From Sva-07 sp963710625 (lineage in GTDB: Bacteria; Actinomycetota; Acidimicrobiia; Acidimicrobiales; Ilumatobacteraceae): a stretch of 64,000 bases of DNA. The DNA lies in contig CAVQBG010000022.1 in assembly GCA_963710625.1 (NCBI GenBank), forward strand, positions 124,001 through 188,000, given 5' to 3'. The notes beneath the pieces were generated by a model. That model did not search any database and had not been told where the DNA came from. It was given only the letters and a program-made list of their open reading frames with translations. Below, one piece after another: positions 8,491 through 16,760 of the stretch. Made by a program: the position numbers and the translations under genes. Numbering within the stretch: the first letter of the stretch is position 1; every line of letters starts with the position of its first letter.

Positions 8491-9276
8491 GTGACAGACG
8501 GTCCGGGAGCAGGCGCGATGCAGCGCAGGGTACGCAAGTTGGGTCGTCCCGTCTCCAATCTGCTGTGGGACATCGAGCTGAGCGGCTACGAACGGCTGCC
8601 CGCACACGGCCCTGCGATCCTCTGCCCCAACCACATCAGCTTCCTCGATTCGGCCTTCCTGATGCTGACCGTGCCCCGCAACATCTCCTTCGTCGGCAAG
8701 GCCGAGTACATGGACTCGTGGAAGACGAAGTACCTCTTCCCAGCGATGGGCATGATCCCGATCGACCGGTCCGGGGGCGACAAGAGCGCCGCCGCGCTCG
8801 ACGCCGCTGAAGCGGTGCTCAGCCGTGGTGAGCTGTTCGGGATCTTCCCCGAGGGCACCCGGAGTCGCAACGGCAACCTTCACAAGGGACGCACCGGCGC
8901 CGCACGTCTCGCGATGAAGCTCGACTGCCCGATCTTCCCCGTCGGGGTGATCGGCACCGACCAGATCCAGCCGCCGGACGCGAAGATGCCCAAGCTCTTC
9001 AGCGGCTGCCAGATCAAGATCGGTCGGCCGATCCGGCCCGAGCGATATCGCGGGCGAGGTGCCGAACACATTGCCTGGCGGTCGATGATCGACGAGGTCA
9101 TGTACGAGATCCGAGAACTCACCGGCCAGACCTACGTCAACACGTACGCCGGCGCCACGGCCGAGACCGAGCCGACGGTCGCCGCCCGTGTGTCGTCGGT
9201 CGCCGATCCGCTTCCGGACATCACGCCACGGCCGTCCGGCGTCGAGCGCGAACTCACCCTCGTCGCCGGCAACTGA
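8491..9276 (+). CDS. 1-acyl-sn-glycerol-3-phosphate acyltransferase (PlsC family)
   Basis: Acylates lysophosphatidate or a related acceptor at the inner face of the membrane. In this 261-residue protein the NHISFLDSAF block supplies the catalytic H-X4-D. FPEGTRSRNGNLHKGRTGAA is the glycerol-phosphate-binding motif and CPIFPVGVIGTDQIQP is the fourth family block. GTG 8491 is preferred over an ATG at 8389 because it follows a TACTCT hexamer by 7 bases and leaves a normal-length N-terminus. The C-terminal 45 residues look unstructured. It stands alone ahead of the thrS-pimA cluster. Confidence 0.9.
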   Translation: MTDGPGAGAMQRRVRKLGRPVSNLLWDIELSGYERLPAHGPAILCPNHISFLDSAFLMLTVPRNISFVGKAEYMDSWKTKYLFPAMGMIPIDRSGGDKSAAALDAAEAVLSRGELFGIFPEGTRSRNGNLHKGRTGAARLAMKLDCPIFPVGVIGTDQIQPPDAKMPKLFSGCQIKIGRPIRPERYRGRGAEHIAWRSMIDEVMYEIRELTGQTYVNTYAGATAETEPTVAARVSSVADPLPDITPRPSGVERELTLVAGN

Positions 9277-9369
9277 CCGCCGGCTGCGCATCCTCCCGCT
9301 CGTATCGGACGGCGCCGGGCGCAAACCTCACCGCTGGTCGGTGACCGACGCTCCTATCCTGACGGTCGC

Positions 9370-11352
9370 ATGTCGAACATCACGGTCTCCCTCCCCGACG
9401 GATCCGAGCGAGAGCTGGCCACCGATGCCACCGCCCTCGACCTGGCGGCGTCGATCGGCTCCGGCCTCCGTAAGGCGGCGGTCGCTGCCGTCGTCGACGG
9501 CCGTGAAACCGATCTCACGGCGCCCCTGCACGACGGTGCCGTGGTCTCGATCGTCACCGCCGGCACCGACGAGGGACGTCACGTGCTGCGACACTCGACG
9601 GCGCACGTGATGGCGCAGGCGGTGACCCGCCTGTTCCCGGGAGCGAAGTTCTCGATCGGCCCTGCGATCGAGAACGGCTTCTACTACGACTTCGAGCTCC
9701 CGGGCGGTGCGACGTTCAGCGACGACGACCTGGAGCGCATCGAGGCCGAGATGCGCGAGATCGTCAAAGCGAACCAGCCGTTCATCCGCTCGGAGATGTC
9801 GATGGCCGAGGCCAAGGAGCTCTTCGCCGACCAGCCCTACAAGATCGAGATCATCGAGCGCGTCGAATCGGCGGAAGCGGACAACGACGACGCCGCCGAG
9901 GTGGGCGAGGGAGGCGTGATCAGCGCGTATCGCAACACCGACTCGTTCGTCGACATGTGTGTCGGTCCGCACGTTCCCTCCACGGGCAAGCTCGGGTTCT
10001 TCAAGCTGCAGCGAGTGTCCGGCGCGTACTGGCGCGGCGACGAGAAGGGCCCGATGCTGCAGCGCATCTACGGCACGGCGTGGGAATCGAAGCAGGCGCT
10101 CGCCGAACATCTTCACCAGCTGGAGGAGGCGCTCAAGCGCGATCACCGCAAGCTCGCCACCGAACTCGACCTGCTCAGCTTCCCCCACGAACTCGGCGGT
10201 GGGCTGGCGGTGTGGCACCCGAAGGGCGCGATCGTCCGCAAGCTGATGGAGGACTACAGCCGGCTGCGGCACGAACACGGTGGGTACGAGTTCGTGTACA
10301 CGCCGCACCTGGCCAACGGCAAGCTGTTCGAGACCTCCGGCCACCTCCAGTGGTACGCCGACGGCATGTACCCGCCGATGGAGATGGACAACGGCACGTA
10401 CTACATGAAGCCGATGAACTGCCCGATGCACTGCCTGATCTTCCGCAGTCGCCAGCGCAGTTACCGCGAACTCCCGCTGCGTCTGTTCGAGCTCGGCAAC
10501 GTCTACCGCTACGAGCGCGCCGGCACGCTGCACGGCCTGATGCGCATCCGCGGCTTCACGCAGGACGACAGCCACATCTACTGCACGAAGGAGCAGATGG
10601 CAGAGGAGGTCGCCAGTCTGCTCGACTTCGTGTTGTCGGTGCTGCGGGCATTCGGCTTCGAGGACTTCACGTTCAACCTCTCGACCAAGGATCCGGAGAA
10701 GTACATCGGATCCGACGAGATCTGGGACGAAGCGACCGAAGCCCTGCGTGAGGCGCTCGACGCGCACGGCCTGGAGTACGCCGTGAAGGAGGGCGACGCG
10801 GCGTTCTACGGCCCGAAGATCGACATCGACGTGCGCGATGCGATCGGGCGGTCGTGGCAGCTGTCGACGATCCAGGCCGACTTCCAGCTTCCCGAGCGCT
10901 TCGACCTCGAGTACGTCGGCGCCGACAACAACCGGCACCGTCCGATCATGCTGCACCGCGCGCTGTTCGGGTCGATCGAACGGTTCTTCGGCGTGCTCCT
11001 CGAGCACTACGCCGGAGCGTTCCCGACCTGGCTCGCTCCGGTTCAGGTTCGGGTGCTCGCGGTCGCCGAGGCGCACGAGGACTATGCGGCGTCCGTGGTC
11101 GAGGCGTTGGAGGCAGCCGGCGCACGCGTCGACACGGTCGTTGCCGACGACGGACTGGGCAAGCGCATCCGCAACGCCAAGTTGGAGAAGATCCCCTACG
11201 TGCTCGTGGTGGGCGACGACGACGTCGCGGCCGGCACCGTGGGGGTCAACCCGCGCGGCGGTGAGGTCGAACGCGGCGTCGATCTCGGTGCGTTCGTCGA
11301 GCAGTTGTGCAACGAACTCGCGAGCGCCGAGTCGGCCGCGCTCGGCGCCTGA
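9370..11352 (+). CDS. thrS: Threonine--tRNA ligase
   Basis: Class II synthetase of 660 residues charging tRNA-Thr. The order is a short TGS domain (1-60), the editing domain with HSTAHVMAQAV (zinc-type HxxxH) and GFYYDFELP. The catalytic core follows with YMKPMNCPMHCLIF and GNVYRYERAGTLHGLMRIRG, then the anticodon-binding domain. TATCCT at 9355-9360 lies 9 bases before ATG. As in mycobacteria (Rv2614c-Rv2610c), it heads the order thrS, HIT, pgsA, patA, pimA. I find no T-box leader: only 93 bases separate it from the previous gene. Confidence 0.97.
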   Translation: MSNITVSLPDGSERELATDATALDLAASIGSGLRKAAVAAVVDGRETDLTAPLHDGAVVSIVTAGTDEGRHVLRHSTAHVMAQAVTRLFPGAKFSIGPAIENGFYYDFELPGGATFSDDDLERIEAEMREIVKANQPFIRSEMSMAEAKELFADQPYKIEIIERVESAEADNDDAAEVGEGGVISAYRNTDSFVDMCVGPHVPSTGKLGFFKLQRVSGAYWRGDEKGPMLQRIYGTAWESKQALAEHLHQLEEALKRDHRKLATELDLLSFPHELGGGLAVWHPKGAIVRKLMEDYSRLRHEHGGYEFVYTPHLANGKLFETSGHLQWYADGMYPPMEMDNGTYYMKPMNCPMHCLIFRSRQRSYRELPLRLFELGNVYRYERAGTLHGLMRIRGFTQDDSHIYCTKEQMAEEVASLLDFVLSVLRAFGFEDFTFNLSTKDPEKYIGSDEIWDEATEALREALDAHGLEYAVKEGDAAFYGPKIDIDVRDAIGRSWQLSTIQADFQLPERFDLEYVGADNNRHRPIMLHRALFGSIERFFGVLLEHYAGAFPTWLAPVQVRVLAVAEAHEDYAASVVEALEAAGARVDTVVADDGLGKRIRNAKLEKIPYVLVVGDDDVAAGTVGVNPRGGEVERGVDLGAFVEQLCNELASAESAALGA

Positions 11353-11359
11353 GGGTCCG

Positions 11360-11887
11360 ATGATCGAGCGGATCTGGTCCGGCTGGAGGTCGACGTACGT
11401 GACGGACGCGCCCGTGCGGTCGGCCCCTGAGTCGTCGCGGTCGGACTCCGGTGCTGCAGGGTCGGTGTTCACCCGGATCCTGAATTCGGGCGCGTCCGAC
11501 GTCGACACCCACATCGTGCACCGATCGACGACGTGCTTCGTCATCTGCAACCTGTTCCCGTACACGATCGGCCACGTGCTCGTCGTGCCGTTCCGTGAGG
11601 TCGCCGATCTCGAGCAGCTGACCGTCGACGAGACCAGCGATCTCTGGTCGACCGTCACCCGGACGGTCGCCGTGGTGCGCGGTGTCTACCGGCCCGACGG
11701 TCTCAACGTCGGGCTGAACCTCGGGCGCCCGGCCGGTGGATCGATCCCCGATCATCTCCATGTGCACGTCGTGCCCCGTTGGACCGGCGACTCCAACTTC
11801 ATGATGGCGGTGTCCAACACCCAGAACCTCCCGGAGTCGATCGACGCCACCGCCGCGAAACTCACGGCGGCCTGGGCCGTAGCCTGA
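11360..11887 (+). CDS. HIT-family hydrolase/phosphorylase (Rv2613c-like)
   Basis: Nucleotide-binding protein of 175 residues of the histidine-triad superfamily. The mycobacterial syntelogue Rv2613c is an Ap4A phosphorylase, which is the best guess here. The triad is IPDHLHVHVVPRW near residue 135. NLFPYTIGHVLVVPFREV is the conserved beta-hairpin. The N-terminus IERIWSGWRSTYVTDAP matches the W-x-P/G-R-x-Y entry of that family. ATG 11360 lies 7 bases after the thrS stop, so the gene is in the thrS operon. Longer in-frame extensions only overlap thrS. Confidence 0.9.
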   Translation: MIERIWSGWRSTYVTDAPVRSAPESSRSDSGAAGSVFTRILNSGASDVDTHIVHRSTTCFVICNLFPYTIGHVLVVPFREVADLEQLTVDETSDLWSTVTRTVAVVRGVYRPDGLNVGLNLGRPAGGSIPDHLHVHVVPRWTGDSNFMMAVSNTQNLPESIDATAAKLTAAWAVA

Positions 11888-11892
11888 TCACG

Positions 11893-12378
11893 ATGACCGA
11901 CGACCTGCGCGACGAACTCCCCGACGACCTCGACCCGCGCGGCTACGTCGGGCCGTACCAGTTCCCCGACAACAGCCGCCGCCGGTGGCCCGGCGTGATC
12001 TACCTCGCGATCGCGGCGCTCTGCGTGATCGTGTACGGCGCGCTGCCGGACGAGGCCGTCGTCAACGGGGGCTTCCTGGTGGCGGCAGTCGTGCTCGCAG
12101 CGGTCGGTGTGTTCTCGATCACGTCGAGCTGGCGGATGCACGTCGACGAGAAGGAGGCGCTGGTGGCAGCGCAACAGGCGTTGGGGTACCCGATCGGCCA
12201 CGCGTCGGCGCAACAGGTGTGGCGGGGGCTGCGCAGCCGACCGACCTGGCGGGTGATGTGCTACTCGGCCGAGGAGCCCCCGACCACTCGGGCCCTGGTG
12301 CTGGTCGATGCCGTCGACGGGCGCGTCGTCGAACACCTCAGCGAGGACAACCCCGAACTCGCCCCCGAGTCGCGATAG
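11893..12378 (+). CDS. Small two-helix membrane protein in the PIM operon
   Basis: I do not recognise a family for this 161-residue protein. An acidic N-terminus (TDDLRDELPDDLDPRGYVG) is followed by two hydrophobic segments (about residues 37-52 and 57-73). A soluble cytoplasmic or peripheral domain follows, with ALVAAQQALGYPIGHASAQQ and VWRGLRSRPTWRVMCYS. It begins 5 bases after the HIT gene and its stop (TAG) overlaps the pgsA -10 element. The position between the HIT gene and pgsA suggests a link with phosphatidylinositol or PIM assembly, but this is only context. Confidence 0.75.
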   Translation: MTDDLRDELPDDLDPRGYVGPYQFPDNSRRRWPGVIYLAIAALCVIVYGALPDEAVVNGGFLVAAVVLAAVGVFSITSSWRMHVDEKEALVAAQQALGYPIGHASAQQVWRGLRSRPTWRVMCYSAEEPPTTRALVLVDAVDGRVVEHLSEDNPELAPESR

Positions 12379-12381
12379 CGT
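12376..12381 (+). promoter_or_regulatory. -10 element for pgsA
   Basis: TAGCGT overlaps the stop codon of the upstream small membrane protein and sits 7 bases before the pgsA ATG at 12389. It suggests an internal leaderless promoter in the cluster. Confidence 0.5.
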
Positions 12382-12388
12382 CTCGTCG

Positions 12389-13075
12389 ATGTTCGACGGC
12401 AAGTTCCGGGCCCCGGTCGACAAGGCCGTCAAGCCGATCGGCAAGGCGCTGCGGAAGACGGGGCTGACGCCCGACCATCTCACGATCCTCGGTCTGCTCG
12501 TCGGTATCGCCGCCGCGGTCGCGATCGGTGCGGGCGAGCTCCGCCTCGGCCTGCTCCTCGTCATTCTCGCGGCGCTGCCCGATCTCTTCGACGGCGCGCT
12601 CGCCAAGGCCACCGACGCAGCGAGCCAGCGTGGTGCGTTCTTCGATTCCACGGTCGATCGGGTGACCGATGCGTTCCTGCTGGGCGGCATCGCCTGGTAC
12701 TTCGCCAGCACCGAATCGCCCTACATGAGCATTCTGCCGTTCGCGGTGATGGCGGTGTCGAGCATCATCAGCTACGAGCGGGCCAAGGCCGAGTCGCTCG
12801 GGATCGAGGCCAAGGGCGGCCTGATGGAGCGTGCGGAGCGCATCATCGCGCTCTGCGTCGGCCTGCTGTTCCCCGTGCTCCTGATCCCGATCCTGTGGAT
12901 CATGCTGGTGCTCACCTCGATCACGGCGATCCAGCGATTCGTCAAGGTGTGGAAGCAGGCAGCCGTGGCGCCAGTCACCGCCGCACGCATCGAGATCCGC
13001 CGCTCACGGCGTCAGAGCCGCCGGGTTGCGCGCACCGAACGGCGCCGTACCCGGGTGCCCCGACGGCCGACCTGA
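12389..13075 (+). CDS. pgsA: Phosphatidylinositol phosphate synthase (CDP-alcohol phosphotransferase)
   Basis: Integral-membrane enzyme (228 residues, about six helices) joining CDP-diacylglycerol to inositol phosphate, the first lipid of PIM synthesis. The signature D-X2-D-G-X2-A-R-X8-G-X3-D-X3-D is present as DLFDGALAKATDAAS, then QRG and FFDSTVD, with Lys in place of the usual Arg. The C-terminal 35 residues are very Arg-rich and probably cytoplasmic. ATG 12389 begins MFDGKFRAPVDKAVKPIGKA, the usual amphipathic start. Location between a HIT gene and a PatA gene supports inositol lipid over phosphatidylglycerol synthesis. Confidence 0.9.
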   Translation: MFDGKFRAPVDKAVKPIGKALRKTGLTPDHLTILGLLVGIAAAVAIGAGELRLGLLLVILAALPDLFDGALAKATDAASQRGAFFDSTVDRVTDAFLLGGIAWYFASTESPYMSILPFAVMAVSSIISYERAKAESLGIEAKGGLMERAERIIALCVGLLFPVLLIPILWIMLVLTSITAIQRFVKVWKQAAVAPVTAARIEIRRSRRQSRRVARTERRRTRVPRRPT

Positions 13076-13078
13076 CAC

Positions 13079-14005
13079 GTGCCGTCGCGACCGTTCACCG
13101 ATCCACGCCGTTTCACCGACATGGCGACCACGTCGTCGTTCCGGTTCGGCGCCGCCGCGGCCCAGCTGATGCCGGCGCGGGTCGCGGCGGGGTTGACGAC
13201 ACCGTTCGGACTCGGCGCCAGCTTCGCCAGTCGGGAGCGTCGGGCGATGATCGCCCGTCACCTCCGACGAGTCGATCCGACCCTCGACGGGCTCCGTCTG
13301 CGCAGGGCAGTGCAGGAGGCGTTCGACTCCTACGCCCACTACTGGCTCGAGAGCTTCCGCCTTCCCAACCTGTCGGCCGCCACGGTCGAGCGGGGCTTCG
13401 ACGTCGACGGGTACGAGCACATCGTCGACGGGCTCGCGGCCGGCAACGGTGTGATCCTCGTGCTCCCCCATCTCGGAGGCTGGGAGTGGGCGGGCCGCTG
13501 GATCGCCGAGCAGGGGCATCAGATCACGGTGGTGGTCGAGCAGATCGATCCGCCGGAGCTGTTCGAGTGGTTCGTCGACCTCCGCTCGGCGCTCGGGATG
13601 AACGTGGTCCCACTCGGTCCCGGTGCAGGCACCACGGTGATGCGAGCCCTCAACGACAACCACGTCGTGTGCCTGTTGGCCGATCGTGACCTCCAGGGGG
13701 GAGGCCCCGAAGTCGAGTTCTTCGGCGAGCGCACCACGATGCCGGCCGGACCTGCCACGCTGGCCTTGCGGACCGGGGCGCCGATCCTGCCGACCGCCGT
13801 GTACTTCACCGGGCGCGTCGACGGTCACCGCGCCTGGGTGCGCCCTGCGCTGGAGGCGGGGCGCAGGGAGAAGCGCCTGCGTGGCGACGTCGACCGCATC
13901 ACGCAGGCGCTCGCCCACGATCTGGAGATCCTGATCCGGCGCGCGCCATCGCAGTGGCACATGTTCCAGCCGAACTGGCCGAGCGATCCCGGCTACGGGC
14001 GCTGA
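13079..14005 (+). CDS. patA: Phosphatidylinositol mannoside acyltransferase (PatA/LpxL family)
   Basis: Transfers a fatty acyl chain to the mannose of PIM at the cytoplasmic face. The 308-residue protein has the lysophospholipid-acyltransferase catalytic motif H-X4-E in LPHLGGWEWAGRW. It also has VVEQIDPPELFEWFVDLR, LLADRDLQGGGPEVEFFG and TGAPILPTAVYFTG. The end, SQWHMFQPNWP, is that of the mycobacterial Rv2611c type. GTG 13079 lies 3 bases after the pgsA stop; ATG 13121 is an alternative that would shorten it by 14 residues. Confidence 0.9.
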   Translation: MPSRPFTDPRRFTDMATTSSFRFGAAAAQLMPARVAAGLTTPFGLGASFASRERRAMIARHLRRVDPTLDGLRLRRAVQEAFDSYAHYWLESFRLPNLSAATVERGFDVDGYEHIVDGLAAGNGVILVLPHLGGWEWAGRWIAEQGHQITVVVEQIDPPELFEWFVDLRSALGMNVVPLGPGAGTTVMRALNDNHVVCLLADRDLQGGGPEVEFFGERTTMPAGPATLALRTGAPILPTAVYFTGRVDGHRAWVRPALEAGRREKRLRGDVDRITQALAHDLEILIRRAPSQWHMFQPNWPSDPGYGR

Positions 14006-14107
14006 CCGGGGCGCGAAGCGGAGTTCCGGGCCTACTCGGCCGGCCGTCGCAGCCGACATGGTCGTCAAGACGACCGTCACAATTGCCGAAGAGGGAGCAT
14101 CGAACTC

Positions 14108-16723
14108 GTGACGAACTTCTCGATGTCAGCGCGCTCGCGCGCTGTCGTCGCATTGGCGGCCGTGCTGACGGCCGTCTATCTCGTCATGCCCGCTGGCCCA
14201 GCGCTCGAAGTGATCCGGGTCGTGTCGCCGGCGATTGCGGTCGGTGCGATCATGGTCGGCATCGCGTCGTTCCAGCCGACGCGTACCCTGCCGTGGTGGC
14301 TGATCGCGTTGTCGATGGGTCTGCTCGCGGGCGCGAACGTGGTGTGGGCCGGGCTGTACTTCGCCGAACAGGAGACGTTCGTCTCCGCGAGCGACGCCGT
14401 TCATCTCGTGTCGGCGCTCGCGCTCGTCCTCGGGCTGTGGATGCTCGCTGGTGACAGTGGAGACGAGTCCTACGGACTCGCGGGGGTCGAGATCGCGATC
14501 GTGGGGATCGCCGTGGGTCTCGGCGTCTGGTTGGCGGTCGTCGAGCCCTATCTCTCCGACGGCGATCTCGCCGTCGGCGACCGCATCTGGGCCGTCCTCG
14601 TCCCGATGCTCGGAGCCGTCGCCGTCGCGCTGTCGATTCGCCTGGCGATCCCCACCCGCTTTCGTGCCCCGGCCCCGACCTTGACGTTGATCGGGGTGTC
14701 GTTGCTGTTGATCGCGGACGTACTCCGGAGCTTCAGCGAACTCCGCGAGACCTACGGCCCTGGAGGGTTCGTCGCTGCGTTGCTGATCCCCGCACCGCTG
14801 CTGGTCGGGGCGGCCGCGCTCGACCCCACCATGAGACGGTCGAACCGTGTCGTCGAGATGACCAACGTGTTCGGGTTCGGCAGGGTCGTGTGGCTGAGTG
14901 TTGCTGCGCTGACGCCGCTGACGGTGCTGATCACGCTGCTGGTCACCGGCCTCGGGACGGCGACGACGCGCACGCTCGCGGCGATCTGCTCCGTCGTGGT
15001 CGTCGTGCTGGCCCTGACACGCATGTGGCGGCTGGTCGCCACCGTTCGGGTGCTCACCGAACGCCGAGGCCAGGACCGGCTCGCCGCGATGGTCGAGCAT
15101 TCGAGCGACGTCGTCCTGCTGCTCGACGCGGACGGCATCATCCGGTACGCGAGCCCCGGCCTGGCGAGCACCCTCGGGCATCGCCCGAGCGACTGGACGG
15201 GGAGGTCGATGATCGACCTCGTCTCGAGCGAGGATCGGGATCCGGCCGCCAGCGAACTGCGGCGCTCGGTCCAGGTGGGTCGCGGCAACATGGTCAAGTT
15301 CGAGGCCAGCCTGGTGCGCGTCGACGGCGAGCGCCGCCGGATGGAGGCGACGATCGCCAACCTGCTCGGCGGCGATGCCGTCGACGGCGTCGTCGCGACG
15401 TTCCGTGACGTCACCGAACAACGCAACCTCGAACGACAACTGAGCCACCGCGCCTTCCACGACGAACTGACCGGCCTGGCCAACCGGGCGTTGTTCCTCG
15501 ACCGAATGGACCACGCGCTCCGGGTCGCTCGACCCGACGCTGACCCGGTCGTCGTGCTGTTCGTCGACCTGGACGACTTCAAGTCGGTCAACGACGCGCT
15601 CGGTCACGGTGTCGGCGACCAGATGCTCCGAGCGATCGCCGATCGGATCCGACGGGTGTCGGGCCCGGGCGACACGCCGGCCCGACTTGGCGGCGACGAG
15701 TTCGCACTGCTCCTGGAGGACCGTGGGGGAGTGGACCGAGCGCTCGAGGTCGCCGAACGCCTGCTGGGCGACCTGCACGAGCCGGTCGCGCTGGCCGGAT
15801 ACGACCTGACCGTGCTCGCCAGCGTCGGCGTGGCAGTGTCGACGCCGGGGATGACCACGGCGGGGCTGCTCCGCGACGCCGACATCGCCATGTACGAGGC
15901 GAAGCGGGCCGGCAAGAGCCAGATCAAGATCTTCGATCCGGCGATGCGTTTGAGTGCCTCCCGCCACCTCGAGTTCCGAAGCGACCTGGCGAACGCGATC
16001 GACCGGGATCAGCTGCGTCTCGTGTATCAGCCGATCATCGATCTCCGCACGGGTCGCGTCGTCGGCGCCGAGTCGTTGCTGCGGTGGCAGCACCCACTCC
16101 GTGGCGAAGTGTCGCCCTCCGAGTTCATCCCGATCGCCGAGCGAGCCGGCCTGATCGTGCCGATCGGCAAATGGGTGGTCGACGAGAGCCTGCGCGCTGC
16201 GGCACGATGGCAGGCCCGGGGCCCACAACAGATCAGCATCAACGTGTCGGCCAGCCAGATCAGGTCACCGGAATTCGTGGAGCACGTCCGGGAGTCGCTG
16301 GTCCGGCATTCGACCGATCCGCGACAGGTGACCCTCGAGATCACCGAGACGATGCTGGTCGAAGAGATCGAGTCGACGTCCGGGTACCTTGCCGAACTGC
16401 GGTCACTTGGTGTACTCATTGCAATCGATGACTTCGGTACCGGTTACTGCTCGCTGTCGTACCTGCAGCGGTTCCCGGTCGACGTCGTCAAGATCGATCA
16501 GCAGTTCATCGAGGAACTCGGCGACGATCCCCGACAGGCGACGTTGGCCCGGATGATCCTCCAGCTGACCGCAGGGCTCGACATGTTGAGCGTCGCCGAG
16601 GGCATCGAGCGCCCATCGCAGTTGCGTGCGCTCCAGTCGCTCGGATGCGACCTCGGCCAGGGCTACCTGATGTCGGAGCCACTGGAGGCCCACGAGCTCG
16701 AGCGCCGTTTCGGGGTCGCGTGA
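14108..16723 (+). CDS. Membrane PAS-GGDEF-EAL protein (cyclic di-GMP turnover)
   Basis: 871 residues. The first ~320 form eight or so hydrophobic helices. A PAS domain follows (about 325-440, MVEHSSDVVLLLDADGIIRY), then a GGDEF domain with intact RLGGDEF at residues 528-532, and an EAL domain. The EAL signature is ESL (Glu655-Ser-Leu, GAESLLRW), while DDFGTGYCSL and VDVVKIDQQFIEEL are kept. No RxxD inhibitory site precedes GGDEF. It may make and/or degrade c-di-GMP; which activity dominates cannot be read. A GTG start follows AGAGGGAG. It separates patA from pimA, which are adjacent in mycobacteria. Confidence 0.93.
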   Translation: MTNFSMSARSRAVVALAAVLTAVYLVMPAGPALEVIRVVSPAIAVGAIMVGIASFQPTRTLPWWLIALSMGLLAGANVVWAGLYFAEQETFVSASDAVHLVSALALVLGLWMLAGDSGDESYGLAGVEIAIVGIAVGLGVWLAVVEPYLSDGDLAVGDRIWAVLVPMLGAVAVALSIRLAIPTRFRAPAPTLTLIGVSLLLIADVLRSFSELRETYGPGGFVAALLIPAPLLVGAAALDPTMRRSNRVVEMTNVFGFGRVVWLSVAALTPLTVLITLLVTGLGTATTRTLAAICSVVVVVLALTRMWRLVATVRVLTERRGQDRLAAMVEHSSDVVLLLDADGIIRYASPGLASTLGHRPSDWTGRSMIDLVSSEDRDPAASELRRSVQVGRGNMVKFEASLVRVDGERRRMEATIANLLGGDAVDGVVATFRDVTEQRNLERQLSHRAFHDELTGLANRALFLDRMDHALRVARPDADPVVVLFVDLDDFKSVNDALGHGVGDQMLRAIADRIRRVSGPGDTPARLGGDEFALLLEDRGGVDRALEVAERLLGDLHEPVALAGYDLTVLASVGVAVSTPGMTTAGLLRDADIAMYEAKRAGKSQIKIFDPAMRLSASRHLEFRSDLANAIDRDQLRLVYQPIIDLRTGRVVGAESLLRWQHPLRGEVSPSEFIPIAERAGLIVPIGKWVVDESLRAAARWQARGPQQISINVSASQIRSPEFVEHVRESLVRHSTDPRQVTLEITETMLVEEIESTSGYLAELRSLGVLIAIDDFGTGYCSLSYLQRFPVDVVKIDQQFIEELGDDPRQATLARMILQLTAGLDMLSVAEGIERPSQLRALQSLGCDLGQGYLMSEPLEAHELERRFGVA

Positions 16724-16760
16724 TCGGTCGCGTGGGCCCCGGCCGATCGGGATCCGGTCG

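Noticed and set aside
9277..9369. T-box or other amino-acid riboswitch before thrS, hisS, aspS or trpS
   Set aside because: The upstream gaps are too short and contain no T-box sequence or long leader; starts look leaderless.
9328..11658. Very long minus-strand open frame (776 codons) opposite thrS and the HIT gene
   Set aside because: It is the mirror of a well-conserved synthetase gene; its composition (runs of Arg, Asp, His, Val) is that of an antisense shadow in GC-rich DNA and it shows no domain.
14126..16228. 700-codon minus-strand frame opposite the GGDEF/EAL gene
   Set aside because: Shadow frame with Arg/Asp/His-rich low-complexity text; the plus strand has complete catalytic motifs.
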